Below, in pieces: positions 7,038 to 14,430 of a stretch of DNA of 16,068 nt. The notes below the pieces were generated by a model, which made no database searches, was not told the DNA's origin, and saw only the letters and a list, made by a program, of their open reading frames with translations. This stretch comes from Gammaproteobacteria bacterium (GTDB taxonomy: Bacteria; Pseudomonadota; Gammaproteobacteria; Eutrophobiales; Eutrophobiaceae). The translations under genes and the position numbers were made by a program. Where the stretch lies: positions 1-16,068 of the forward strand of contig JAENIZ010000010.1 in NCBI GenBank assembly GCA_016844485.1, written 5' to 3'. How positions within the stretch are numbered: the stretch's first letter is position 1; the number at the start of each line of letters is the position of its first letter.

Positions 7038-8252
7038 ATGAATAATCTGCACCATAAACGTATTGTACTGGGTGTTACCGGCGGCATCGCGGCCTACAAA
7101 AGTGCTGATCTGGTACGCCGCCTGCGCGAACAGGGCGCAGAAGTGCGTGTAGTCATGACCCGGGCCGCATGTGAATTTATTACGCCCCTGACGATGCAGG
7201 CCTTGTCCGGCAAACCGGTGCATACGGAATTGCTGGATCATCGGGCCGAGGCGGCCATGGGGCATATCGAACTTGCGCGCTGGAGTGATGTTATTTTAGT
7301 TGCGCCGGCGAGCGCCAATTTTATGGCAAAACTCGCGCATGGGCAGGCGGATGATTTGCTCAGCACCTTATGCCTCGCCGCTGCCACCCCTTTGTTGCTG
7401 GCGCCGGCAATGAACCAACGAATGTGGTTAAACCCGGCGACCCAGGACAATGTTGCCCTGCTGCAGCGCCGGGCTATTACACTGTTCGGTCCCGCGGAGG
7501 GAGATCAGGCCTGTGGAGAGACGGGGCCTGGCCGCTTGCTGGAACCTGTAGAGTTGGTCAGGCACGTAAATGACAGCTTCGAGACTCAATTGCTTGCCGC
7601 CAAAAAATTACTGGTTACCGCAGGTCCGACCCGTGAGGATATCGATCCGGTACGTTATATTTCAAATCGAAGTTCCGGACGCATGGGCTATGCGGTTGCC
7701 CGCGCCGCTGCTGAAACCGGTGCGGATGTGATATTGGTATCAGGCCCGACAGCGCTTGATCCTCCCGAACGTGTTCGTCGTCTTGATGTTATTACAGCAA
7801 GGGACATGCGCGACGCGGTAATGGCGAATGTTGCTGACACGGACATCTTTATTGCCGCCGCCGCTGTCGCTGATTACCGCTGCATACAAATTGGTGATCA
7901 GAAAATTAAAAAGACCAATACCGGAATAACCCTGGCACTGGAAAAAACGCCGGATATCCTGGCCGAGGTCGCGAACCTGCCTGATGGCCCGTTCACGGTG
8001 GGATTTGCTGCCGAGACAGAAGGACTAATCGAAAATGCGCGCAGTAAATTAAGGAGTAAAAAACTCGATATGATCGCCGCCAATCAGGTGGGAAACGGAC
8101 TGGGTTTTGAGGGTGACGAAAATAGTTTGCAGGTGCTCTGGGAGGACGGCGGTGTTGTTCTGGAACAGGCGCTGAAGGAAAAGCTTGCCCGCCAGTTGAT
8201 CAATGTTGTGGCGGAACGTTTTTATGAAAAAAATCCGGCTCAAGGTCATTGA
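7038..8252 (+). CDS. coaBC: Bifunctional phosphopantothenoylcysteine decarboxylase/synthetase
   Basis: CoaBC (Dfp) makes 4'-phosphopantetheine in coenzyme A synthesis: CoaB joins cysteine to 4'-phosphopantothenate and CoaC decarboxylates the product. The 404 residues carry both halves. The CoaC part has GVTGGIAAYKSADLVRRL (12-29, FMN fold), the catalytic histidine in GHIELAR (H76), LAPAMNQRMW (121-130) and the active-site cysteine in QACGETGPGR (C159). The CoaB part has VTAGPTREDIDPVRYISNRS (193-212), with N210, and KIKK (289-292). All key residues match E. coli positions nearly one for one. Its last 29 bp overlap dut in another frame. It opens a plus-strand run with dut, algC, argB and slmA. 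Confidence 0.97.
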   Translation: MNNLHHKRIVLGVTGGIAAYKSADLVRRLREQGAEVRVVMTRAACEFITPLTMQALSGKPVHTELLDHRAEAAMGHIELARWSDVILVAPASANFMAKLAHGQADDLLSTLCLAAATPLLLAPAMNQRMWLNPATQDNVALLQRRAITLFGPAEGDQACGETGPGRLLEPVELVRHVNDSFETQLLAAKKLLVTAGPTREDIDPVRYISNRSSGRMGYAVARAAAETGADVILVSGPTALDPPERVRRLDVITARDMRDAVMANVADTDIFIAAAAVADYRCIQIGDQKIKKTNTGITLALEKTPDILAEVANLPDGPFTVGFAAETEGLIENARSKLRSKKLDMIAANQVGNGLGFEGDENSLQVLWEDGGVVLEQALKEKLARQLINVVAERFYEKNPAQGH

Positions 8253-8676
8253 TAAAAGACTGGGCACTGAATATCCCTTGCCGGAATACACGACGTCCGG
8301 TTCGGCCGGGATGGATATCCGCGCCTGCCTGGACGGCCCGCTGGAATTGAATCCGGGCGAATCGACACTGATCCCAAGTGGTTTTGCCATGCATATCGAG
8401 GATCCGGGGTTGGCGGCTGTTTTACTTCCGCGTTCAGGTCTGGGCCATAAACACGGTATTGTACTGGGCAATCTTGTCGGGCTGATCGATTCCGACTATC
8501 AGGGACAGGTATATGTCTCGTGTTGGAACCGCGGGAATGAATCTTTTACGATCAACCCGGGGGATCGCATTGCACAAATGGTTTTTGTAACCATAATCCA
8601 GGCCATGTTTGAGATCGTAAACAATTTTGATGAAAGCACGCGTAGTATCGGCGGATTCGGGCATAGCGGAATATAA
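8224..8676 (+). CDS. dut: dUTP diphosphatase (dUTPase)
   Basis: The enzyme splits dUTP to dUMP and diphosphate, keeping uracil out of DNA and feeding dTMP synthesis. The 150-residue protein has all five trimeric dUTPase motifs: AGMDIRA (28-34), PRSGLGHKHG (69-78), GLIDSDYQGQ (86-95) with catalytic D89, NPGDRIAQMVF (111-121) and C-terminal RSIGGFGHSG (140-149). I chose the ATG at 8224, which gives MKKIRLKVID as in E. coli Dut. An ATG seven codons upstream (8203) adds residues unlike the family. The start overlaps coaBC by 29 bp, suggesting coupled translation. algC follows after 23 bp. Confidence 0.97.
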   Translation: MKKIRLKVIDKRLGTEYPLPEYTTSGSAGMDIRACLDGPLELNPGESTLIPSGFAMHIEDPGLAAVLLPRSGLGHKHGIVLGNLVGLIDSDYQGQVYVSCWNRGNESFTINPGDRIAQMVFVTIIQAMFEIVNNFDESTRSIGGFGHSGI

Positions 8677-8699
8677 CACTATTGTACTGAGGAATACTC

Positions 8700-11309
8700 A
8701 TGGTTGATGGGCCTGTATCAGGAAGACGGATCAAGCGGCGCACGATACGCACAATTGTTATTGCAGTGATCGCGCTTGTTGTTTTTCTTGGGGTTGTTCA
8801 GGGCGTCATTTATCTCACTCGCACTACGGTTGAGATGACCAGGGAGGCAGACAAGGCCGCTCTTGAGGCGGACGCAAAAAAGATTGCGGACCAGATAGCC
8901 GCTCCCCTGGACGTGATTGCAGGACAACTTGGTAACTTAGCACAACAGGAAAAATTGATTACCCTGTTTGCCGCCGGCGACAAGACTGCCCTGGAGGCAG
9001 AGACAAAGACCCTTACTGAAGGGATCCAGTCAGCGCTCAAACTCCGGCTGTTCCTGCCGGGGCAATACGAGCTGGATCGGGAATCCAAACCGCCACTGGG
9101 TTATGCCTCACTGGATCTACTGAAGCAGGCCGAGACAACCGCTGCAGCTATTGATGCCGAGGTGCACGGTTTCGGCAGTCCGGATGCGCATATCGTAATG
9201 ATACGCCGGGTAAAAGATGCTGATGGGAAACTGACAGGCTTGATCCACCTCAGCCTGATTGCTGAGCCATTTATGCAACTGGAAGGGCAACAGGCGATTG
9301 GCTATGCCGAGTTAGTACAGACAACGGGGAAAAGCCCGCTGGTACTGAACAAATTTGGCAATGCCAATAATCGACAAGGTGAACCGGTGAAGGTAGACGT
9401 TAAAGGCGCGCGCTGGTATATCACCGTGTGGGGTGCAACCAGCACTGCCGTCATTGCTTCCGGATCCTCGGACTCGTCAGGCATGTTATTTATTGTCCCA
9501 GCATTAATCATCGCGATCTTCATTGCAGGTTTTGTTATCTATCGGCGAAAACAACCCGCCACTGGCGAGGATGATCAAGTTGTTTATGCCGGGGCGATAA
9601 AGGCCATCATGGATGGTTTGCACCCCGGCCTGGAGAGGCTTATCCCCAATCTGCCCGGTATGGGTCAAAGCAAACCGGTTAAACCAGTCTCGCAAGGTTT
9701 GATAGGCGATGATGTTACGGTGCTGGATGACGGATCACATGCCGGGACAAAAATCCCCGCGGGGGCAACAAATAAAACACCGCCGGTGAAGGCACCGGCC
9801 CAGGCTGCGAAGGTAAAGATGGTGCAACCGGTAACAGCCCAGGCTGCGAAGGCAGGAACGGCGCAGCCACAGACAATTAAAGCGGCGCAGGTGACCTCAC
9901 CGGATAAGGCAAAGTCAGTCGCAGAACCGGATAAACTCTCTGCGGAGATCTTTCGTGCCTACGATATCCGCGGAGTTTCCGGTAAGACACTGACAAGTGC
10001 ATGGGTTTATGAAATCGGCCGGGCGATTGGGTCAGAGGCCGAGGCACGCGGACAACAGGGAATTGTTGTCGGACGGGATGGCAGGACATCCAGCCCGGAG
10101 TTGGCTGACGCATTAATCAGGGGATTGCGCGCCTCCGGCCGTAATGTTATCGATATCGGCCTGGTGCCGACACCGGTGTTGTATTTTGCAACCCATCATC
10201 TGAACACCGGCAGCGGGGTCATGATCACCGGCAGCCATAATGGACCTGAATACAATGGCCTGAAGATCGTACTTGGTGGTGAAACTCTGGCTGGTGATGC
10301 CATACAGTCCCTACACAAACGTATTGAAGCGGGGCAGATGTCTGCAGGACAGGGGGAATTACGGACAGCAGATGTTACGGCGGATTATATACGCCGGGCC
10401 AGTGAGGATATTCCCGTGGCCCTGGGCGGCGCATTCAAGCTGGTCATTGATTGCGGCAACGGTGTGGCAGGTATAATTGCGCCACAATTATACCGTGCGC
10501 TGGGCCACGATATCGTGGAACTCTATTGTGATGTGGATGGAAAATTTCCCAACCATCACCCTGACCCGAGCCAGCCGCAAAACCTGCAGGCATTGATTGC
10601 CAGAGTCAGGGAAGAACAGGCGGATCTCGGATTTGCCTTTGACGGTGATGGTGATCGCCTGGGTGTGGTTGATGGCGAAGGAAATATTATCTGGCCGGAT
10701 CGTCAATTGATGTTGCTGGCCAGGGATGTGTTATCCCGTAACCAGGGCATGCCGATCATATTTGATGTCAAATGCAGCTGCCACCTGAAGACGATCATCG
10801 AACAGAGCGGTGGCAAACCATTGATGTGGAAAACCGGGCATTCCTTGATTAAAGCCAAGATGAAGGAAGTCAACGCACCTTTGGCTGGCGAGATGAGTGG
10901 CCACATCTTTTTCAAGGAGCGTTGGTATGGTTTTGATGACGCCATGTATGCGGGCGCACGGCTGCTTGAAATCCTGACCAGGAGCAAACGGAAACCCGCT
11001 GAAATATTTGCGGAATTGCCTGGTGGTGTGGCGACCCCGGAATTACGCATTCCATTGGCGGAGAAATATCATGCCAAATTTATGCAGGCGATGAAAAAGA
11101 AAATGTCTTTTGCAGGTGCAGAGATTGTTGATATTGATGGTCTGCGTGTCGACTTTCCTGATGGTTGGGGACTGATCCGTCCTTCCAATACTTCACCCTG
11201 TCTGGTGGCACGTTTCGAGGCCGAGAACGAGACAGTCCTGGCTAAAATTCAATCCGAATTTCGTGGCCTGATACAATCGATTACACCAGACTTGAAGCTT
11301 CCGTTCTGA
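8700..11309 (+). CDS. algC: Membrane-anchored phosphomannomutase/phosphoglucomutase, long AlgC
   Basis: The C-terminal half (about 413-869) is a complete alpha-D-phosphohexomutase of the AlgC type, which interconverts mannose or glucose 6- and 1-phosphates for LPS and exopolysaccharide precursors. Motifs are TGSHN (510-514, phosphoserine S512), metal loop DGDGD (648-652), sugar-binding GEMSGH (730-735) and phosphate-binding RPSNTSP (827-833). Before it lie a transmembrane helix (18-39), an extracytoplasmic domain (about 40-260) with a helical segment, a second helix (262-281) and an Ala/Pro/Lys linker (about 350-410) with a duplicated 13-residue unit. The frame is continuous, and a good ribosome site (TGAGGAAT) precedes the ATG. 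The catalytic domain alone is about 460 residues in classic AlgC; long forms are annotated in some pseudomonads. It may be an enzyme tethered to, and perhaps controlled by, an envelope sensor domain. Confidence 0.92.
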   Translation: MVDGPVSGRRIKRRTIRTIVIAVIALVVFLGVVQGVIYLTRTTVEMTREADKAALEADAKKIADQIAAPLDVIAGQLGNLAQQEKLITLFAAGDKTALEAETKTLTEGIQSALKLRLFLPGQYELDRESKPPLGYASLDLLKQAETTAAAIDAEVHGFGSPDAHIVMIRRVKDADGKLTGLIHLSLIAEPFMQLEGQQAIGYAELVQTTGKSPLVLNKFGNANNRQGEPVKVDVKGARWYITVWGATSTAVIASGSSDSSGMLFIVPALIIAIFIAGFVIYRRKQPATGEDDQVVYAGAIKAIMDGLHPGLERLIPNLPGMGQSKPVKPVSQGLIGDDVTVLDDGSHAGTKIPAGATNKTPPVKAPAQAAKVKMVQPVTAQAAKAGTAQPQTIKAAQVTSPDKAKSVAEPDKLSAEIFRAYDIRGVSGKTLTSAWVYEIGRAIGSEAEARGQQGIVVGRDGRTSSPELADALIRGLRASGRNVIDIGLVPTPVLYFATHHLNTGSGVMITGSHNGPEYNGLKIVLGGETLAGDAIQSLHKRIEAGQMSAGQGELRTADVTADYIRRASEDIPVALGGAFKLVIDCGNGVAGIIAPQLYRALGHDIVELYCDVDGKFPNHHPDPSQPQNLQALIARVREEQADLGFAFDGDGDRLGVVDGEGNIIWPDRQLMLLARDVLSRNQGMPIIFDVKCSCHLKTIIEQSGGKPLMWKTGHSLIKAKMKEVNAPLAGEMSGHIFFKERWYGFDDAMYAGARLLEILTRSKRKPAEIFAELPGGVATPELRIPLAEKYHAKFMQAMKKKMSFAGAEIVDIDGLRVDFPDGWGLIRPSNTSPCLVARFEAENETVLAKIQSEFRGLIQSITPDLKLPF
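9798..9852 (+). repeat. Direct repeat in the AlgC linker
   Basis: GCCCAGGCTGCGAAGG occurs at 9798-9813 and again at 9837-9852, 39 bases (13 codons) apart and in frame. It encodes the repeated AQAAK of the low-complexity linker between the second transmembrane helix and the catalytic domain. The linker is probably flexible, and its length may vary by slippage. Confidence 0.7.
10470..10494. repeat. 10-bp inverted repeat inside algC
   Basis: GGTATAATTG (10470-10479) and CAATTATACC (10485-10494) are perfect reverse complements separated by CGCCA. They lie in the coding sequence of the mutase domain. The TATAAT core appears on both strands. It could be a hairpin in the mRNA or chance. Confidence 0.5.
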
Positions 11310-11394
11310 TACGCTATCGCGCGTAATATTTTTTGTTTGTTTATATAACTGATCACGAGACAGGTGGCGGTTAATTATTGTCGAAATAAAAATC
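11310..11394. promoter_or_regulatory. algC-argB intergenic with possible weak terminator and -10 box
   Basis: Directly after the algC stop, TACGC (11310-11314) and GCGTA (11321-11325) can form a 5-bp stem followed by ATATTTTTTG, a weak terminator-like structure. Further on, TATAAC (11344-11349) could be a -10 box for argB, but no matching -35 is visible. The gap of 85 bp is the largest in this run, so argB may have its own promoter in addition to readthrough. Confidence 0.35.
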
Positions 11395-12300
11395 ATGACA
11401 CCCGATTCAATAAGTGCTGCAGGTATTGCCAAGGTATTGACCGAGGCCTTGCCTTACATACGTCGCTTTAGTGGCAAGACTATAGTCATTAAGTATGGCG
11501 GCAATGCCATGTCGGATGAGAATCTGAAAACCGGTTTTGCCCGGGATGTTGTTTTGATGAAACTGGTGGGCATGAATCCGGTGGTTGTTCATGGCGGCGG
11601 GCCACAGATCGGGGAATTGTTAAAACGCATCGGTAAGGAAAGTGAATTTATTGAAGGTATGCGTGTTACCGACAGCGAAACCATGGATATTGTGGAGATG
11701 GTATTGGGTGGTCAGGTCAACAAGGAGATCGTTAATCTCATCAATAAAAACGGCGGGTCTGCCGTCGGGCTGACAGGCAAGGATGGTGAATTGATCCAGG
11801 CGCGGAAACTGGTTTTTACCCGTAACGATCCTCAAATGAAGGAACCGGAAATTATCGATATCGGCCATGTGGGTGAAGTAGCCAGTATTGATACCGCCGT
11901 TATCGATGTGCTGATACAGGGTAATTTTATTCCCGTAATTGCGCCTATCGGGGTGGGTGCTGATGGCCAATCCTATAATATCAATGCCGATCTCGTCGCT
12001 GGCAAACTCGCTGAAGTACTTGGCGCAGAAAAACTGATCGTGCTGACCAATACGGCAGGGTTACTGGACAGTAAAGGCAACGTATTGACGGGTTTATCCG
12101 TTGCCGATGTTAATCGGTTGATCGCTGAAGGTGTAATCTCGGGTGGCATGCTGCCCAAGATTCGTTCCGCACTGGATGCGGTTCATGCCGGGGTCAGGAC
12201 AGCACACATCATTGATGGACGCGTTGAGCATGCCGTGTTGCTGGAAATCTTTACCAATCAGGGTGTAGGCACCTTGATTCATGGCAGGGCCGGAAACTAG
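11395..12300 (+). CDS. argB: Acetylglutamate kinase
   Basis: ArgB phosphorylates N-acetylglutamate with ATP, the second step of arginine synthesis. The 301 residues match the amino-acid-kinase fold: IVIKYGGNAM (30-39), VVVHGGGPQIG (63-73), EGMRVTD (87-93), NINADLVAGK (195-204) and HIIDGRV (271-277). The length and the N-terminal helix (about 6-27, ending YIRRFSGK) are those of hexameric, arginine-inhibited enzymes such as that of P. aeruginosa, unlike the shorter E. coli enzyme. I therefore infer feedback inhibition by arginine. The ribosome binding site is weak. It ends in TAG and slmA follows 18 bp later. Confidence 0.97.
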   Translation: MTPDSISAAGIAKVLTEALPYIRRFSGKTIVIKYGGNAMSDENLKTGFARDVVLMKLVGMNPVVVHGGGPQIGELLKRIGKESEFIEGMRVTDSETMDIVEMVLGGQVNKEIVNLINKNGGSAVGLTGKDGELIQARKLVFTRNDPQMKEPEIIDIGHVGEVASIDTAVIDVLIQGNFIPVIAPIGVGADGQSYNINADLVAGKLAEVLGAEKLIVLTNTAGLLDSKGNVLTGLSVADVNRLIAEGVISGGMLPKIRSALDAVHAGVRTAHIIDGRVEHAVLLEIFTNQGVGTLIHGRAGN

Positions 12301-12318
12301 CATGTAAGTGATAATTTA

Positions 12319-12906
12319 ATGAATTCAACCAAACCAAATCGAAGGCAACAAATACTGGAAACCCTTGCCCGGGAACTGGAGACCAATCCGGGGGCGCGTA
12401 TTACCACCGCAACTCTGGCCAGGGCAGTAGGTGTGTCTGAGGCAGCGTTATACAGGCATTTCGCCAGCAAGGCCAAGATGTTTGAGGCGTTGATTGATTT
12501 TTCAGAAGAATCGGTATTTGGTTTAATCAATACCATCCTGTCACAGGAAAAAAATGCTGTCTCCCGGTGCGAAAAGATCACCCAGTTATTACTGGGCTTT
12601 TCCGAGCGCAATCCCGGGATAACCCGTGTTTTACTGGGGGATGCCCTGGTAGGTGAAAATGAACGATTGCGCGCGCGCGTAGCGCAGTTTTTTGAACGCC
12701 TTGAAACTCAATTCAAACAAATTCTGCGTGAGGCCAATTTATCAAATGACGTGCGGGTCGTAACAACTATTGATGCCACGGCCAATCAGCTGCTGGTGAT
12801 GATCGAAGGGAAGATGAGTCAATATGCCCGTAGTGCATTCGTGAAAAAACCTACCGCCTATTGGGCAGAACAGTGGGCTGTTTTAAAAGAAAGCCTGTTC
12901 AGATGA
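12319..12906 (+). CDS. slmA: Nucleoid occlusion factor SlmA (TetR family)
   Basis: SlmA binds specific DNA sites on the chromosome and blocks FtsZ assembly over the nucleoid. The 195-residue protein begins with an arginine-rich stretch and a TetR-type helix-turn-helix (about 29-49, TLARAVGVSEAALYRHF), almost identical to the E. coli SlmA recognition region. The SlmA-like LLGFSERNPGITRVLLGDAL follows (about 91-110). E. coli SlmA has 198 residues, so the protein is full length. The Shine-Dalgarno sequence is poor. It ends the plus-strand run and converges on the DUF4124 gene with a 10-bp gap. Confidence 0.93.
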   Translation: MNSTKPNRRQQILETLARELETNPGARITTATLARAVGVSEAALYRHFASKAKMFEALIDFSEESVFGLINTILSQEKNAVSRCEKITQLLLGFSERNPGITRVLLGDALVGENERLRARVAQFFERLETQFKQILREANLSNDVRVVTTIDATANQLLVMIEGKMSQYARSAFVKKPTAYWAEQWAVLKESLFR

Positions 12907-12916
12907 AGCCGGTTTT

Positions 12917-13543
12917 CTATTTCCCCGCTGATTTTAATTCGTTAAAACGTTCGATGTCCTTGGTGTAGGCTGCTTTAACAGTTTCCTGTTCTGCGTGTTT
13001 TTCTGCAATAAATGCATTGTTGTTCTCAATATTCCCGCGCAGCGTCTCAATATCTTTCAATAAATCCTCCGGCGGTGCCTTGCCCGATCGCTCTTCGGCA
13101 GCAGCTTTTTCCACCCATTTGTCCAGATCCTGTTGCATTTTTTCATTGCGTTTTTGAGCGAGAGAGATGGACGACTCAATAGCGGCAATCTTGCCATCAC
13201 GCGCCATCTGCAGATCATCAACACTGCTGAAGGTATCGAGCAGTATCTGGTCTTTTTTTGCCTGTTCAGCGGCTATACGATCTTCTTCAGCTTTGACCGC
13301 GGCCAGTTTTTTTGCTTCTTCCAGCTCTTCCCCGGTTTTGGCACGTTCAGTCTCGTCAACGACCAGTCCTTGTTTGTTGAGTTCCTGATGTCCTGTCTGT
13401 GAATATTCCGGAGGAATTCTATCACCGCATTCCTTCACGCCATCTTTATTGGTCCAGCATTTGATAGCAGCCTGTGTAGACATGGCGAACGCAATAGTGA
13501 TCAGAGAAAATAATATTAGTAGAAGTCTTGTTATTGATTTCAT
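12917..13543 (-). CDS. Secreted DUF4124 protein with coiled coil
   Basis: This 208-residue protein has a signal peptide (1-25, likely cut after TQA). A short DUF4124-like segment follows (AIKCWTNKDGVKECGDRIPPEY, 26-47; reported here by its key features: two cysteines C29 and C39 that could form a disulfide, and the DGVKECGDRIPP core). The rest is a highly charged Lys/Glu/Ala helical region (about 65-205), probably coiled coil. DUF4124 proteins are common in Gammaproteobacteria and their function is not known. The ATG is preceded by AGGTG six bases upstream, and a TATACT box lies about 50 bp upstream. It is separated from pyrE by 97 bp and may be its own transcription unit. Confidence 0.85.
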   Translation of the reverse strand: MKSITRLLLILFSLITIAFAMSTQAAIKCWTNKDGVKECGDRIPPEYSQTGHQELNKQGLVVDETERAKTGEELEEAKKLAAVKAEEDRIAAEQAKKDQILLDTFSSVDDLQMARDGKIAAIESSISLAQKRNEKMQQDLDKWVEKAAAEERSGKAPPEDLLKDIETLRGNIENNNAFIAEKHAEQETVKAAYTKDIERFNELKSAGK

Positions 13544-13592
13544 AGTTACACCTGAATTTCAGCGTATGTTTAATTAGAGATTTCAGCTACAG

Positions 13593-13598
13593 AGTATA
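13593..13598 (-). promoter_or_regulatory. Putative -10 box for the DUF4124 gene
   Basis: Read on the minus strand this is TATACT, five of six matches to the -10 consensus, 49 bases upstream of the ATG. No good -35 is seen 17 bases further upstream. The gap between pyrE and this gene is AT-rich. Confidence 0.35.
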
Positions 13599-13640
13599 GT
13601 ACCAAATAATATTACCTGGCTGGTGATATGCAAAAGAATA

Positions 13641-14282
13641 TTACTTGCCATATTGTTTACGATACTGCCTGATCTTTTCAAGGTTTTCAGCCATATTCGG
13701 CGTCCTGTTCAAATATTCAATAATATTATCCAGCGTGATGACGCTTATGACCCGGATTTCATGCCGTTGTTCCAGTTCCTGCACGGCGGAAAGTCCTCTT
13801 TCCCCGCACTCCTGCCGGTCCATTGCCACCGCAACACCCGCAGGCGTTGCCCCGGCCTGTTTGATGATATCAATGGCAATATTTACAGAGGTACCGGCAG
13901 TGATGACATCATCAATGATCAGGACATTTCCTTGTGGCTTTGCACCAAAAAGCATTCCACCTTCACCGTGATCCTTGGTTTCTTTACGATTAAAGCTCAC
14001 GGGGAGATCACGATCGAAATGTTGCTTAAGGGCGATGGCAACGGCAGATGTCAATGGAATCCCTTTATAAGCCAGGCCAAATAACATATCGTAATCAAGG
14101 CCCGAGTCCTGAATGGCACATGCGTAATAATGGCCCAACCGCGCCAGGGTACTGCCGGTATTGAACAGGCCGCTGTTAAAAAAATAGGGACTCTTGCGTC
14201 CGGACTTCAAGGTAAAGTCGCCAAAGCACAGTACCTTATTTGCAAGGACAAACTCGACGAATTTGCTTTGATATTCCTGCAT
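13641..14282 (-). CDS. pyrE: Orotate phosphoribosyltransferase
   Basis: PyrE transfers the phosphoribosyl group of PRPP to orotate, giving OMP in pyrimidine synthesis. The 213-residue length is standard. The PRPP-binding motif VLIIDDVITAGTS (120-132) is complete, the flexible catalytic loop RKETKDHGEGG (99-109) carries the expected lysines and histidine, and the N-terminal GDFTLKSGRKSPYFFNSG (21-38) is family typical. The gene is divergent from the ExoIII/Crc-type gene at 14431, the same neighbour arrangement as pyrE-crc in Pseudomonas. No attenuator is evident upstream. Confidence 0.97.
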   Translation of the reverse strand: MQEYQSKFVEFVLANKVLCFGDFTLKSGRKSPYFFNSGLFNTGSTLARLGHYYACAIQDSGLDYDMLFGLAYKGIPLTSAVAIALKQHFDRDLPVSFNRKETKDHGEGGMLFGAKPQGNVLIIDDVITAGTSVNIAIDIIKQAGATPAGVAVAMDRQECGERGLSAVQELEQRHEIRVISVITLDNIIEYLNRTPNMAENLEKIRQYRKQYGK

Positions 14283-14315
14283 GCGGGATGCTCAATTATC
14301 CGTTGTGTGTAATTC

Positions 14316-14331
14316 TCTGGATATGTCCAGA
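14316..14331. promoter_or_regulatory. 6-bp inverted repeat in the pyrE-exoIII divergent region
   Basis: TCTGGA (14316-14321) and TCCAGA (14326-14331) flank TATG. It lies 34 bp upstream of the pyrE start and about 100 bp upstream of the ExoIII gene. It could be an operator or a small hairpin in the pyrE leader; no known regulator site is recognised. Confidence 0.3.
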
Positions 14332-14371
14332 CAGGCTGCCTGCATTATCATAGCCCTCGCGGCAGTATCGA

Positions 14372-14377
14372 TATAAT
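14372..14377 (+). promoter_or_regulatory. Putative -10 box for the ExoIII/Crc-type gene
   Basis: A perfect TATAAT lies 54 bp upstream of the ATG at 14431. The -35 is not convincing at 16-18 bp spacing. Confidence 0.4.
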
Positions 14378-14430
14378 AATGTGCCATGCTTTTTTATCTG
14401 CAATCATACCTTTGATAGGAACCTGGGGAC

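Noticed and set aside
8203..8223. Upstream ATG for dut
   Set aside because: It adds seven residues unlike Dut; the ATG at 8224 gives the family N-terminus.
13623..14084. Plus-strand open frame of 153 codons
   Set aside because: It is antisense to pyrE, whose identity is certain, and has no independent support.
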